Below are positions 34,807 to 44,206 of a stretch of DNA of 55,651 nt, one piece after another. The stretch lies in NCBI GenBank assembly GCA_000493965.1, contig AWNV01000011.1, positions 4,306 to 59,956 of the forward strand, written 5' to 3'. Source of the DNA: Candidatus Aminicenans sakinawicola JGI OTU-1. GTDB taxonomy: Bacteria; Acidobacteriota; Aminicenantia; Aminicenantales; Aminicenantaceae. The translations under genes and the position numbers were made by a program. Position 1 is the stretch's first letter. The number at the start of each line of letters is the position of its first letter. Below the pieces are notes generated by a model that was given only the letters and a program-made list of their open reading frames with translations, made no database searches and was not told the origin of the DNA.

Positions 34807-34866
34807 TATACAGACCAAGAGCCTCCATGATTTCTTCACTTTCCGTAGTTCCGAAGTGATTCTCTT

Positions 34867-35817
34867 TTAAGAATTCAGGGCTTCATACACAGCTTTTGAG
34901 ATTTGATAATCCTGGACTGCAACACCGGTTAGATCTGCCACAGTGGTCTGGTCGTCCGATATCCTCTGGAGTTCTTTGTTTACAATCACATTGCCCAATT
35001 CAACAAGATCATTTTCTTTCAAAACACCTGCCTTTAAAGCTTTATATATTTCGCCCCTCAATTTACATTGACTGATGCTGTCGGCAACAACAATGTCGGC
35101 ATTTTTTAGAATCATTGAATCCAATTCCTGTTTCTCAGCTGTGTCTGAGCCCATTGCTGTGATATGAGTTCCTTTAAGAACTAAGTCAGATTTTACCAAA
35201 GGAGTTTTTGAAGGGGTTGCTGTAACTATAAAGTTACAGTTTGAGGTGATGTAGTCGGGTTCAAGTGTTGTTTCAATATTATAACCGTAAGGTTCCATGT
35301 CCTTCCTATATGCATCGAGTTCCGCTTGGTTTACACCCCACACAATGATTTGGTTGCAGTTAATAATTGACTCTAAATACTGCAACTGCAATCTCCCTTG
35401 AACTCCCGCACCGAAGATACCGATACGGTGGACATTTTTAGGAGCCATATATTTGGCAACTACTGCCCCGGCTGCAGCTGTTCTAACAGCAGTGAGCCAA
35501 CCTTCATCAAACAAGATGCAGGATAGATTCCCGTTTTTCTGGTTGAACAACAGCATAAGACCGAAATTTGCAGGCATATTGATTTTGTAGTTCTCGTAAA
35601 AACCGCTAGCAATCTTTATTACATAGTAGTCGTCGTTCTTTATAAAACCATATTTTATATGGGTTTCTCCTGGCGGATTCTCAAAGATCATTTCTCCTAC
35701 AGGTGGCACGACAACTCTTCCCTGAGAATATGCAACAAAGCCTTCCTCGATAACTTTTACAGCATCAATATTTTCCAGGGCTTCCTTGATTTGTTTGAGA
35801 TTGAATGTTTTTGTCAC
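34867..35817 (-). CDS. Ornithine cyclodeaminase / mu-crystallin family protein
   Basis: The protein has 316 residues, of normal length. N-terminal substrate-binding domain (VVVPPVGEMIF, then THIKYGF), central LTAVRTAAAGAVVAKYMA, the NAD-binding loop IGIFGAGVQGRLQLQYL and the C-terminal TVADLTGVAVQD all match the family. Members deaminate ornithine to proline or reduce/oxidise imino and alpha-amino acids (alanine dehydrogenase type). The start is GTG with GAGG eight bases ahead. It lies near homocysteine methyltransferase, two SDR enzymes and glycine dehydrogenase, so it is probably part of small amino- or imino-acid catabolism. The exact substrate cannot be told. Confidence 0.9.
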   Translation of the reverse strand: MTKTFNLKQIKEALENIDAVKVIEEGFVAYSQGRVVVPPVGEMIFENPPGETHIKYGFIKNDDYYVIKIASGFYENYKINMPANFGLMLLFNQKNGNLSCILFDEGWLTAVRTAAAGAVVAKYMAPKNVHRIGIFGAGVQGRLQLQYLESIINCNQIIVWGVNQAELDAYRKDMEPYGYNIETTLEPDYITSNCNFIVTATPSKTPLVKSDLVLKGTHITAMGSDTAEKQELDSMILKNADIVVADSISQCKLRGEIYKALKAGVLKENDLVELGNVIVNKELQRISDDQTTVADLTGVAVQDYQISKAVYEALNS

Positions 35818-36016
35818 TTGGTTATCCTCGTTTGCATTAAATTTCTTTTAAGTCATGCAGCCCAATCTTTGAACCGCTTAATATTTATTATAATAATGTT
35901 TTTATTTTTCCTCATTTCAGTTTGAATCATATATCATAGCCGGCTTGATTCTTTTCTTCCGGTAAAAATAAACGGGCATAGTAAATCCGATATCTGATAG
36001 AGAATGCACGGGCTTT

Positions 36017-36904
36017 TCAAGGAATATTCTTAATAATTGATGCCATTTGCCGAATGTAATCAGGATTTGTTCCGCAGCATCCACCAATAATATTTACACC
36101 ATTTTCAATCATTGCCGGTATAAAACGGATATAATCTTCTAGTGGTTGAGAGTAAATTACTTTACCATCTGAAGACAGAGAAGGCTGACCGGCATTTGCT
36201 TGAGCGATAAGTGGTAGGGAAGTGTATTTTCTCATATCTTTAACTAATCCTACCATTTGTTCGCTGTCGAGAGTGCAGTTTGCTCCAAGGGCAGGCACAC
36301 TGCATGATTCCAATTCTTTTATGCATCTATAAACACTATCACCCATAATGGTGAAATAACCTCTTGGATTTTTATTGAATGTCACAGTAACAAAGACAGG
36401 AAGATCACATGATTTTCTTGCTGCTTTAAGAGCACAAAGGGCTTCTCTTAAGTCATACTGAGTCTCGATTAAAAGAAAATCCACTTTCCCTTTACTCAAA
36501 GCCATGGCCTGCTCTGCATATGCATCTTCAAAATCGTTTTCTGTAAAGTTGCCTTGAGGTTTAAGAAATTTGCCTGTTGGCCCCATACTTCCACCAATGA
36601 ATTTGCCTTCAGGTCGACACTCTTGCGCCAGATAGGCTGCTGTAGAGTTTATTTCATAACACTTGTCATCCAGACCGTAAGAGGAAAGTTTTATTTTGTT
36701 CCCACCAAAACTGTTAGTTAAGACTGCATCTGAACCAGCATCAAAATAGCTCTTATAAATCTTAATTATCAATTCCGGTCTTTCTAAATTCCACGATTCA
36801 GGGCATGCTCCCTGAGGAAAACCATGTCTTATAAGCTCTGTACCCATGCCTCCATCAAGCAGAATAATCCTCTCGTTGATCAAATCAAGAACCGAAGAAT
36901 CCAT
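36017..36904 (-). CDS. Homocysteine S-methyltransferase family protein (BHMT/MmuM/MetH-N type)
   Basis: The protein has 295 residues, one catalytic TIM-barrel domain. It starts with IILLDGGMGTELIRHG and carries the three zinc cysteines Cys210 (ALGANC) and Cys276-Cys277 (IIGGCCGTN). Known members move a methyl group from betaine, S-methylmethionine or methylcobamide to homocysteine or another thiol. It faces away from the SDR/glycine dehydrogenase operon. With MttB and a corrinoid protein in the same window, a link to methylated-amine use is possible, but 35 kb separate them. Confidence 0.9.
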   Translation of the reverse strand: MDSSVLDLINERIILLDGGMGTELIRHGFPQGACPESWNLERPELIIKIYKSYFDAGSDAVLTNSFGGNKIKLSSYGLDDKCYEINSTAAYLAQECRPEGKFIGGSMGPTGKFLKPQGNFTENDFEDAYAEQAMALSKGKVDFLLIETQYDLREALCALKAARKSCDLPVFVTVTFNKNPRGYFTIMGDSVYRCIKELESCSVPALGANCTLDSEQMVGLVKDMRKYTSLPLIAQANAGQPSLSSDGKVIYSQPLEDYIRFIPAMIENGVNIIGGCCGTNPDYIRQMASIIKNIP

Positions 36905-36961
36905 TCATTTTCTCCTTATTGGCGTTTGAATCTATTCTTTTCGTTTTTTAGTATATCACAT

Positions 36962-36977
36962 TTAACCTGGATTATTT
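36962..36977 (+). repeat. Repeat A core, partial copy
   Basis: TTAACCTGGATTATTT carries the same core as 37824-37855. It sits in the divergent promoter region between the homocysteine methyltransferase and SDR genes. Confidence 0.45.
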
Positions 36978-37041
36978 CTATCTCATATATATCTGTGTTA
37001 ATATTATTATCTGACTACATATTTTCTCTAAGGAGAATATA

Positions 37042-37818
37042 ATGGGAATTTATAAAGATCTTAGGGATAAAAGAGTTGTCATCACCGGCGCAGCAAGTGG
37101 AATAGGGCTTGCAACTACAAAGAGATTTATCTCTGAAGAATCAAGAGTTTTTATAATTGATTGTAATAAAGAAGCTCTGGAAAAAACATTCGTTAAAAAT
37201 ACAAATATCTGTGGCGGGTTCCATGGAGATGTTAGCATTCCTGAAGACATGAAATCAGCATTCAGGAAAGTGGATGATGTTCTGGGTGGAATCGATATCT
37301 TAATCTCTAATGCCGGGATAAGCGTGCGAAAATCATTTCTGGAAACTGAATATGAACAATGGTCAAAAGTTCTCAGAATTAATCTAGATAGCATGTTTCT
37401 ATGTGCAAAAGAGGCTATTAAGAGAATGCGTGACCAGTCTTCAGGCGTTATATTGTTTACTGCTTCTACAAATGGAATTGAGGGTCATCCGCTTTATTCT
37501 GATTATAATGCATCCAAAGCAGGAGTTATCATGCTTGCAAAAACTCTTGCTCTTGAATTTGCTCCCTGGTTGAGAGTAAATGCTGTTTGCCCGGGTTATG
37601 TTCTTACTCCTATGCAAAAATCAGAATACTTACCAGAAATGCTGAAAAATATAAATTCAGAGATTCCTTTAAAGCGACATGCAAAACCTGAAGAAATTGC
37701 CGCATTGTTTGCTTTTTTAGCATCAAGCGAGGCATCCTATATCACCGGACAGGCGATATCAATCGATGGCGGTGAAACAGCAGGTCAATACTTAAAGGGC
37801 ATAGAGAAAATATCTTAA
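37042..37818 (+). CDS. Short-chain dehydrogenase/reductase (SDR)
   Basis: The protein has 258 residues. Cofactor loop ITGAASGIG is near residue 15, NAG (ISNAGISVRK) near residue 90, the catalytic Tyr155 and Lys159 are in YNASKAG, and the VNAVCPGYVLTPM and ITGQAISIDGGE C-terminal motifs are present: a classical SDR. It oxidises or reduces an alcohol, sugar or keto group with NAD(P). It leads an apparent operon with a second SDR and both glycine dehydrogenase subunits. AAGGAG precedes the ATG. The substrate is unknown. Confidence 0.92.
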   Translation: MGIYKDLRDKRVVITGAASGIGLATTKRFISEESRVFIIDCNKEALEKTFVKNTNICGGFHGDVSIPEDMKSAFRKVDDVLGGIDILISNAGISVRKSFLETEYEQWSKVLRINLDSMFLCAKEAIKRMRDQSSGVILFTASTNGIEGHPLYSDYNASKAGVIMLAKTLALEFAPWLRVNAVCPGYVLTPMQKSEYLPEMLKNINSEIPLKRHAKPEEIAALFAFLASSEASYITGQAISIDGGETAGQYLKGIEKIS

Positions 37819-37823
37819 TAATA

Positions 37824-37855
37824 CCTAACCTGGATTATTCATAAAAATTGCCGAT
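37824..37855 (+). repeat. Repeat A, full copy (32 bp)
   Basis: CCTAACCTGGATTATTCATA followed by AAAATTGCCGAT. Matches, inverted, 17367-17397 at 28 of 31 positions. It lies between the two SDR genes, 26 bases before repeat B. Confidence 0.72.
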
Positions 37856-37881
37856 TATGATTAGAAGGGGAAAACATAACA

Positions 37882-37925
37882 AACAGTGTGATTCACTTGA
37901 TATCATGAAAAATCATGCTAACATG
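37882..37925 (+). repeat. Repeat B, copy 2 (44 bp)
   Basis: Shares 39 of 44 positions with 17296-17339. It ends at the ribosome site (GAGGAGG) of the second SDR gene, so it forms part of that gene's leader. Confidence 0.75.
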
Positions 37926-37939
37926 AGGAGGAAATTGAC

Positions 37940-38731
37940 ATGAAATTAGATAATAAAATCAGAGATCTTCTTTCTTTAGAAGGAAAAGTTGCTATGATCT
38001 CAGGGGCAGCCTCAGGAATAGGCCTTGGAACAGCAATAAGACTTGCGGAAGTGGGTGCATATATCGCTTTGCTTGATATCGATGAATCAAAAGGAAAAGA
38101 AGCAGCAGAAAAGATAAAAAAAATTGGACAGAATGCCGAGTTTTTTCGATGTGATGTCACTTCAAATTCTGATTGTAAAGAAACAACAGAAAATGTTATC
38201 AGAGAATTTGGGAAAATAGATATTCTATTCAATAATGCGGGGGTTACGAGACGCAAGAATATTGTCGAGTTAAATGAATTTGAATGGGATTTAGTAACTG
38301 GAGTGAGCCTTAAAGGAATATACTTGCTTTCACATCATGTGATTCCTCATATGATAAAGAACGGAGGGGGAAACATAATAAACACAGGTTCAGGATGGTC
38401 ACTAAGAGGCGGTCCCAAGGCTGTATCATATTGTGCAGCAAAAGGTGGTGTTGTAAATCTTACACGTGCAATGGCCATCGACCATGGGAAACACAATATA
38501 AGAGTAAATTGTGTCTGTCCAGGTGATGTGGACACTCCGCTGCTGCATACTGAAGCAGTACAATTAGGAGAAGCCGATGATGATTTTATGAAAAAAGCCG
38601 CAGATCGGCCTATTTCCCGTCTGGGAACCCCTGAAGATATTGCGAATGCTGTCCTCTTTTTTGCAAGTAATATGTCTGCTTGGGTAACAGGCTCTATTTT
38701 AGTTGTTGACGGAGGAGGATTGGCTGGATAG
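37940..38731 (+). CDS. Short-chain dehydrogenase/reductase (SDR), second
   Basis: The protein has 263 residues. Motifs: SGAASGIGLGTA cofactor loop, FNNAGVTRRK, catalytic Tyr164 and Lys168 in SYCAAKGG, NCVCPGDVDTPLL and VTGSILVVDGGG. It is a different SDR from the gene before it, from which it is separated by 121 bases containing repeats A and B. The two may catalyse successive oxidation steps or act on related substrates. Glycine dehydrogenase follows 34 bases downstream. Confidence 0.92.
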   Translation: MKLDNKIRDLLSLEGKVAMISGAASGIGLGTAIRLAEVGAYIALLDIDESKGKEAAEKIKKIGQNAEFFRCDVTSNSDCKETTENVIREFGKIDILFNNAGVTRRKNIVELNEFEWDLVTGVSLKGIYLLSHHVIPHMIKNGGGNIINTGSGWSLRGGPKAVSYCAAKGGVVNLTRAMAIDHGKHNIRVNCVCPGDVDTPLLHTEAVQLGEADDDFMKKAADRPISRLGTPEDIANAVLFFASNMSAWVTGSILVVDGGGLAG

Positions 38732-38765
38732 TTATCTGCCAAAAAACATATAAAGGAGGTTAGCT

Positions 38766-40175
38766 ATGAACAGTAAAAAGGGAAGCGCACATCCGTATAT
38801 CCCTAATTCCGCACCCGAAGTTAAAGCAAAAATGTTAAAAGAGATAGGCGTGAAAAATATCGATGAATTATACAATGATATCCCCGAAAGTCTTAAGTTT
38901 AAAGGGAATATGAACTTACCTCAGGCTTTGCCTTCTGAATATGCGTTAAAACGCCATGTTGAGGAAATCCTATCCAAAAATCAAAATTGTGAGGATAATC
39001 TCAGTTTTTTAGGAGGCGGATGCTGGCAGCATTATGTTCCTGCCATATGTGATGAAATAAATCAACGGTCAGAATTTTTAACAGCATATGCAGGCGAACC
39101 ATACGAAGACCATGGAAGATTCCAGGCTCTTTTTGAATATGAAAGCCTGATGGCAGAACTTTTAGATATGGATGTTGTCAATGTGCCGACATATGATTGG
39201 TGCCAGGCTGCCAGTACTTCAATAAGAATGGCATGCAGGATTACTGGACGGAATGAAATACTAATCTCTGATACCGTATCTCCTGACAGACTTTTAGTAA
39301 TCAATAATTATTGCAGGCCAATTGTTGATATTAAAACATTGAAGCATTGCCCGAAAACCGGGGCTATTGACCTTAATGACCTAAAATCAAAAATATCTCC
39401 ACGTACAGCCGGAGTTTATTTTGAGAATCCATCCTACATGGGATTCCTTGAAAGTCAAGGAAATGCCCTATCAGATATTGCCCACAAAAATGGCGCTTTG
39501 AGTATTGTTGGTGTTGATCCAATCTCATTGGGCGTTATTGTACCCCCAAGCTATTATGGGGCAGATATTGTTTGTGGTGACATTCAGGGTCTTGGAGTGC
39601 ATATGAATTACGGTGGTGGGCTTGCAGGATTCATCGCAACACATGATGAAGAAAAATTTGTAATGGAATACCCGTCACGACTCTTCGGCATCACAAAAAC
39701 TGCTGTAGAAGGGGAATATGGCTTCGGTGATGTTGCTTATGACAGGACATCATTTGGCCTCAGGGAGAAAGGCAAAGAATTTATAGGAACATGTTCAGCA
39801 TTATGGGGAATTACAGCAGGTGTTTATCTATCGCTTATGGGACCTAAGGGAATGCAAAAACTTGGTAAGGCCATTATGCAAAAATCTCAATATGCAATGA
39901 AGAAAATATCAGAAATCAAGGGAGTTAAAGCCCCCTTGTTCAATGCACCTCACTTTAAAGAATTTATAGTGGATTTCAATGATACTAAAGTTCCAGTCAA
40001 GGAAATAAATAAATCATTACTAAAACATGCTATTTTCGGAGGAAAAGACTTATCTGATGATTTCCCAGAATTGGGAAGTTGCGCTCTGTATTGTGTAACA
40101 GAAATCCATACAAAAAAAGAAATCGATAGATTGGTTCAGGTATTGAGTGATGTCCTGAATAGAACGGAAATATAA
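38766..40175 (+). CDS. gcvPA: Glycine dehydrogenase (decarboxylating) subunit 1
   Basis: The protein has 469 residues, of normal length for the alpha subunit of the two-subunit P-protein. HPYIPNSAPEVKAKMLKEIG and FLGGGCWQHYVPAICDEI at the N-terminus and NYGGGLAGFIATHDEEKF and YPSRLFGIT in the middle are characteristic. It decarboxylates glycine with subunit 2 and passes the aminomethyl group to H-protein. AAAGGAGG precedes the ATG, and the subunit 2 gene follows after 17 bases. GcvH, GcvT and Lpd are not in this operon. Confidence 0.95.
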   Translation: MNSKKGSAHPYIPNSAPEVKAKMLKEIGVKNIDELYNDIPESLKFKGNMNLPQALPSEYALKRHVEEILSKNQNCEDNLSFLGGGCWQHYVPAICDEINQRSEFLTAYAGEPYEDHGRFQALFEYESLMAELLDMDVVNVPTYDWCQAASTSIRMACRITGRNEILISDTVSPDRLLVINNYCRPIVDIKTLKHCPKTGAIDLNDLKSKISPRTAGVYFENPSYMGFLESQGNALSDIAHKNGALSIVGVDPISLGVIVPPSYYGADIVCGDIQGLGVHMNYGGGLAGFIATHDEEKFVMEYPSRLFGITKTAVEGEYGFGDVAYDRTSFGLREKGKEFIGTCSALWGITAGVYLSLMGPKGMQKLGKAIMQKSQYAMKKISEIKGVKAPLFNAPHFKEFIVDFNDTKVPVKEINKSLLKHAIFGGKDLSDDFPELGSCALYCVTEIHTKKEIDRLVQVLSDVLNRTEI

Positions 40176-40192
40176 AAAAGGATGATATTTAA

Positions 40193-41746
40193 ATGAAAAC
40201 AACTAGATTGAGAAAATTTCATCAGGCGAAATGGGATGAGCCTATCATTTTTGAGTTAAGTAAAAAAGGAGAGAGAGGACTTTTAATACCTGAAGCAGAG
40301 AAAGAAATTGAAGAGTCTATTGGAGATGGGATCTCTGCTTTGCCGGATAATATGAAAAGAAAAGAAGCACCAGGGCTTCCTGAGATATCACAAATGAGAG
40401 TATTAAAACATTACCTTCGCTTATCGCAGCAATGCCTGGGGGCAGATTTAAACGTGGATATAGGACAAGGGACTTGTACAATGAAATACAGTCCAAAAAT
40501 TAACGAGATTTTTATCCGTTCACCTAAAGTAACAGAGCTCCACCCACTTCAGGATGAAAGCACAGTCCAGGGTGCGCTGGAAATTATATATAAACTGGAT
40601 ACCTTCCTGAGGGAAATTTCAGGACTAAGCCAATTTTCCCTCCAACCAGGAGGAGGTTCATCAGCTATTTTTGCCATGGCTTCCATCATTCGAGCTTATC
40701 ATGAAGCGAACGGAGAAGCAGAACAAAGAGATGAAATAATTACAACCATATTCTCACATCCATCTGATGCTGCTGCAGCAGCTTCAAAAGGTTATAGAAT
40801 AATTACAATTTTTCAAGATAAAGATGGACTGCCCGATGTTGAAGCTCTTAAAAATGCAGTCTCCAATAAGACTGCAGGCTTGTTGATTACAAATCCTGAA
40901 GATACAGGAATTTTCAATCCTAGAATAACAGAATTTACAAGAATTATTCACGATGCAGGAGGCCTCTGTGGATATGACCAGGCTAATGCCAATGGAATAT
41001 TGGGGATTACTCGTGCCAAAGAAGCTGATTTTGACCTGTGCTTCTTTAACCTTCACAAAACATTCTCATCTCCACATGGGTGTGGAGGCCCAGGGGTTGG
41101 AGCACTTGGAGTGACCGAAAGGTTGATAAACTATCTTCCTGTTCCAATAGTTGGGTTTGACGGCGAAAAATATTTTTTGAATTACAATCTTCCAGGAAGT
41201 ATCGGCAAGGTGAGAGGATTTCTTGGGGTTTTTCCAGTCATTTTAAGAGCTTATGCATGGATAATGAGTCTAGGGGCTTTAGGACTCAAGGAAGCAGCAA
41301 GTATCGCTGTTTTAAACAATAACTACATTTTAAATAAAGTGAAACAAATTCACGGTGCAAGTGCCCCTTATGCAAAAGGGAGACACAGAATTGAACAGGT
41401 AAGGTATAGTTGGGAGAAGCTCACAGAAGAAACAGGAATTTCAACAGAAGAAATAAGTTGCAGAATGGCTGATTTTGGCTTCCATTTATGGTCTAGTCAT
41501 CATCCATTCATTGTTCCCCAACCGTTCACAATTGAGCCAACAGAGTCATACTCAAAAGATGAAATTGATGAATACATTTCTGCATTGAATGAAGTCGCAA
41601 AAGAAGCATATGAAAATCCTGAAAAAGTTAAAAATTCACCTCATAACAGTGTCGTGCACAAGATTGATAACAGCACATTGGATAACCCCGAAAAATGGGC
41701 AATTACATGGAGAGCTTACTTAAAAAAAAATAAAATAAAGGATTAG
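40193..41746 (+). CDS. gcvPB: Glycine dehydrogenase (decarboxylating) subunit 2
   Basis: The protein has 517 residues. The PLP lysine is Lys289 in NLHKTFSSPHGCGGPG, the P-protein signature; QPGGGSSAIFAMASIIRAYH and FHLWSSHHPFIVPQPFTIEP are further family patches. It forms the catalytic P-protein with subunit 1. It is the last gene of the plus-strand operon and converges with the APC-type permease gene 17 bases downstream. Confidence 0.95.
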   Translation: MKTTRLRKFHQAKWDEPIIFELSKKGERGLLIPEAEKEIEESIGDGISALPDNMKRKEAPGLPEISQMRVLKHYLRLSQQCLGADLNVDIGQGTCTMKYSPKINEIFIRSPKVTELHPLQDESTVQGALEIIYKLDTFLREISGLSQFSLQPGGGSSAIFAMASIIRAYHEANGEAEQRDEIITTIFSHPSDAAAAASKGYRIITIFQDKDGLPDVEALKNAVSNKTAGLLITNPEDTGIFNPRITEFTRIIHDAGGLCGYDQANANGILGITRAKEADFDLCFFNLHKTFSSPHGCGGPGVGALGVTERLINYLPVPIVGFDGEKYFLNYNLPGSIGKVRGFLGVFPVILRAYAWIMSLGALGLKEAASIAVLNNNYILNKVKQIHGASAPYAKGRHRIEQVRYSWEKLTEETGISTEEISCRMADFGFHLWSSHHPFIVPQPFTIEPTESYSKDEIDEYISALNEVAKEAYENPEKVKNSPHNSVVHKIDNSTLDNPEKWAITWRAYLKKNKIKD

Positions 41747-41763
41747 TTGTTCAGGTTTCGCTT

Positions 41764-44040
41764 TTACAACCACCGTCTGATCCAGGACCTGATGCCTCCA
41801 GATGCTTTAACAATAACCATGGGTTTCCTGCATTTCTGTGCTATAGCATGGGAAACAGAATCCCTTGTGATCTGATAAATCAATGGATCTCTGGTTGTGC
41901 CAAGGACGACTAGATCGTAATTTTCAGATTCATCAAGAATGGTTTCTATTATATTTTGGGAATCCACTTTTTTGATTTTAATTCGATTGAAATTTATATG
42001 ACTTCGGTTATGATTCCGTGCTCTGTATGATCTGGGATACTGTACCGAATCAATTTTGTTTTTGTGATCATTCACACTAAAGGCAATTATTTCTGCATTA
42101 TCTCTCTCTGCCAGTATGCTTGCAATTTCAAGAGCAAAAACTCCATTTGGGCCTCCTCCCAGAGGCACTAATATTCGTTTAAACTCACGATTTCCAAGGC
42201 CTTTTAAAATAATGACATTGCATGGGGCACGTTCAATAATAATATCTACAGTGCTGCCCAGTCTGAATACGGAGCTTCTAGGTTGACCATGCCAGCCCAT
42301 AATTAGCATGTCGATTTTCTTTTCCCTTACAGCGCTTAAGATACCACGGGCGATATTTCTGCAATACCTTATGGTTGTAGTGATAGGAAATTTGATAACA
42401 AGATAGAGCATCGCCTCCACAATTCCTTCTTTTCCTTCCATCATGAATTTTTCGGCATCGGCTAAAGGAACCTGCTTCGGAACAGGCACCATGTGAAGCA
42501 GATTAACCCTGGCATTTTTGGCTTCACTGAGTACGTAAGTAGTACGAATCATCTGGAGCGCATTATCAGGATTTGCTACAGAAACCATGATATGGTATTG
42601 GTCGCTTTCAGGGACTTTCTCTTCTTCAATGACCCTGATTTCATCTTCGGTGGAGATGGCATGTGATTTCGAATATAAATAATATATAGCAATTCCTGAA
42701 ATAATCCAGGCTGGGCCTATAGTCCAGGATATCCAGCTCATTTTTACAAGCGAAACAGCAATTATAGCCTGACAGACAAAAGCAATAATTGGCAGCCATG
42801 GAAAGAAAGGCATAATAAATCCATAACTCAATTCGTCACCCATATTCAAGCGGATTCTGATTACACACATATTTACAAGGAAAAAAAGGAAAAGGAACAT
42901 GATACTTGCACTGGAAGCTACATCCATAGTTGGAAGCAATATTGCTACTGTTATGATAATACATCCAGAAAACATAAGTGCAATCCATGGTGTCTTTCGT
43001 ATGTGTGAAATACTTGCAAAGAATTTAGGCAGCATACGATCACGACCAAGCGCATATGATACCCTCGTAGCAGAATATATAGTTGCATTCAAGGCAGAAA
43101 GAGAAGCGAATATTACCGCCAAAGTTAGGAGAAAATTACCGAACGGCATAAGACGCGAAACAGCTTCCCCGAATCCTCTTTCTTTAAAACTTCCAATCCA
43201 CTCCCATGGAACTCCTTCAACTCCAGGAGATCCTGCTTTTACTGCAACAATTGCAGCAAAAGAAACTGCCACATAAGTGAATGTTGCTATAGAAACAGAA
43301 TAAATCATCGCCTTTGGAAGATTTCGTTTGGGATCAATTGTTTCATCTCCTGCTTGAGCAATTACCTCATAGCCTTCAAAAGCAACATATGTAAACCCCA
43401 TTGTTATAAGAACCTTTGACCAGCCATAAGGAAGAAACGGTGAGATGTTCTGAAGCCTTGAGGGATCTATCATTGCTACAATAATACCTACACCTCCGAT
43501 GAGAATGAGAAAAAGGGTTTGACCAAGCGTAAAAAATGCTCCAATTTTACCAGTTTTCGAAACTCCGCTATAATTGATATACAGGAAGAGTATGGCAATA
43601 AGAAAAGCAACGATTTTTTCTGTTATGTTTGTTGAAAAAGGGAGCCAGCCCAATAATCCCAGGCCTTTGAAATATCTTACAGTGTAAATTGCAAAAGTCA
43701 CCGCATATAAACTTCCAGCCGCACTCGATGCGAACCACTCAATCCATCCTGCTGTAAAACTTGCCCCCCGTCCAAAAGCCAAACGGGCAAAATTATATGC
43801 ACCACCTGCACGAGGAATTGCTGAACTCAATTCAGCGTAAGATAAAGCTGTGAATAAAGCGATTACTCCATTTAGAGTAAATGTAAGGAGAACCCCGCCC
43901 GGACCTGCAAAATAAACCGCATTTCCTATTCCAAGAAAAACTCCCGCACCAATCATCATCCCAAGACCCATCATGGTAATGTGAAAGAGAGAGAGTTCTC
44001 TGGAGAGCTCTGAGGAAATATGAGTTTTATCTTCTTTCAT
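41764..44040 (-). CDS. APC-type amino-acid permease fused to two universal-stress (USP) domains
   Basis: The protein has 758 residues. Residues about 1-470 are a 12-helix APC permease (GAGVFLGIGNAVYFAGPGG near the start, then FEGYEVIAQAGDETIDPKRN). Two USP domains follow, about 490-625 and 630-750. The first has a perfect nucleotide-binding motif G-x2-G-x9-G-S (GWHGQPRSSVFRLGSTVD). In the second the matching region (LGTTRDPLIYQITRDS) lacks these glycines. A cytoplasmic ATP-binding regulator joined to an amino-acid transporter is the likely design. The start overlaps a small membrane-protein gene by 14 bases. Substrate unknown. Confidence 0.93.
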   Translation of the reverse strand: MKEDKTHISSELSRELSLFHITMMGLGMMIGAGVFLGIGNAVYFAGPGGVLLTFTLNGVIALFTALSYAELSSAIPRAGGAYNFARLAFGRGASFTAGWIEWFASSAAGSLYAVTFAIYTVRYFKGLGLLGWLPFSTNITEKIVAFLIAILFLYINYSGVSKTGKIGAFFTLGQTLFLILIGGVGIIVAMIDPSRLQNISPFLPYGWSKVLITMGFTYVAFEGYEVIAQAGDETIDPKRNLPKAMIYSVSIATFTYVAVSFAAIVAVKAGSPGVEGVPWEWIGSFKERGFGEAVSRLMPFGNFLLTLAVIFASLSALNATIYSATRVSYALGRDRMLPKFFASISHIRKTPWIALMFSGCIIITVAILLPTMDVASSASIMFLFLFFLVNMCVIRIRLNMGDELSYGFIMPFFPWLPIIAFVCQAIIAVSLVKMSWISWTIGPAWIISGIAIYYLYSKSHAISTEDEIRVIEEEKVPESDQYHIMVSVANPDNALQMIRTTYVLSEAKNARVNLLHMVPVPKQVPLADAEKFMMEGKEGIVEAMLYLVIKFPITTTIRYCRNIARGILSAVREKKIDMLIMGWHGQPRSSVFRLGSTVDIIIERAPCNVIILKGLGNREFKRILVPLGGGPNGVFALEIASILAERDNAEIIAFSVNDHKNKIDSVQYPRSYRARNHNRSHINFNRIKIKKVDSQNIIETILDESENYDLVVLGTTRDPLIYQITRDSVSHAIAQKCRKPMVIVKASGGIRSWIRRWL

Positions 44041-44179
44041 TTATTCCTTTTAGGATCTCTCGAGCCGAATTGAGTCTTTTTTTATGGATCAGTTCAATCG
44101 TCCTTCGGCTCCTAATGATAAGGAAGATCATAAAAGCAATGGATGCAAAAATGATAATGATACCGAATATGATATCCAT
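44027..44179 (-). CDS. Small membrane protein, 50 residues, overlapping the permease start
   Basis: Minus-strand frame starting MDIIFGIIIIFASIAFMIFL and continuing IIRSRRTIELIHKKRLNSAR to a stop inside the permease gene. One transmembrane helix (about residues 3-22) and a strongly basic cytoplasmic tail. Its TAA lies 14 bases inside the permease coding sequence, so translation of the two is probably coupled. The ribosome site is weak. It lies 27 bases after the ABC ATPase gene. It could be an accessory subunit of the permease. Not recognised as a known family. Confidence 0.6.
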   Translation of the reverse strand: MDIIFGIIIIFASIAFMIFLIIRSRRTIELIHKKRLNSAREILKGINERR

Positions 44180-44206
44180 TTACGTTTGTCTTAAACAGAT
44201 TTTATA

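Noticed and set aside
34807..34866. Minus-strand frame after the ornithine-cyclodeaminase gene reading KENHFGTTESEEIMEALG
   Set aside because: It looks protein-like, perhaps the tail of a lost gene, but only about 23 codons are open, there is no start, and I recognise no family.
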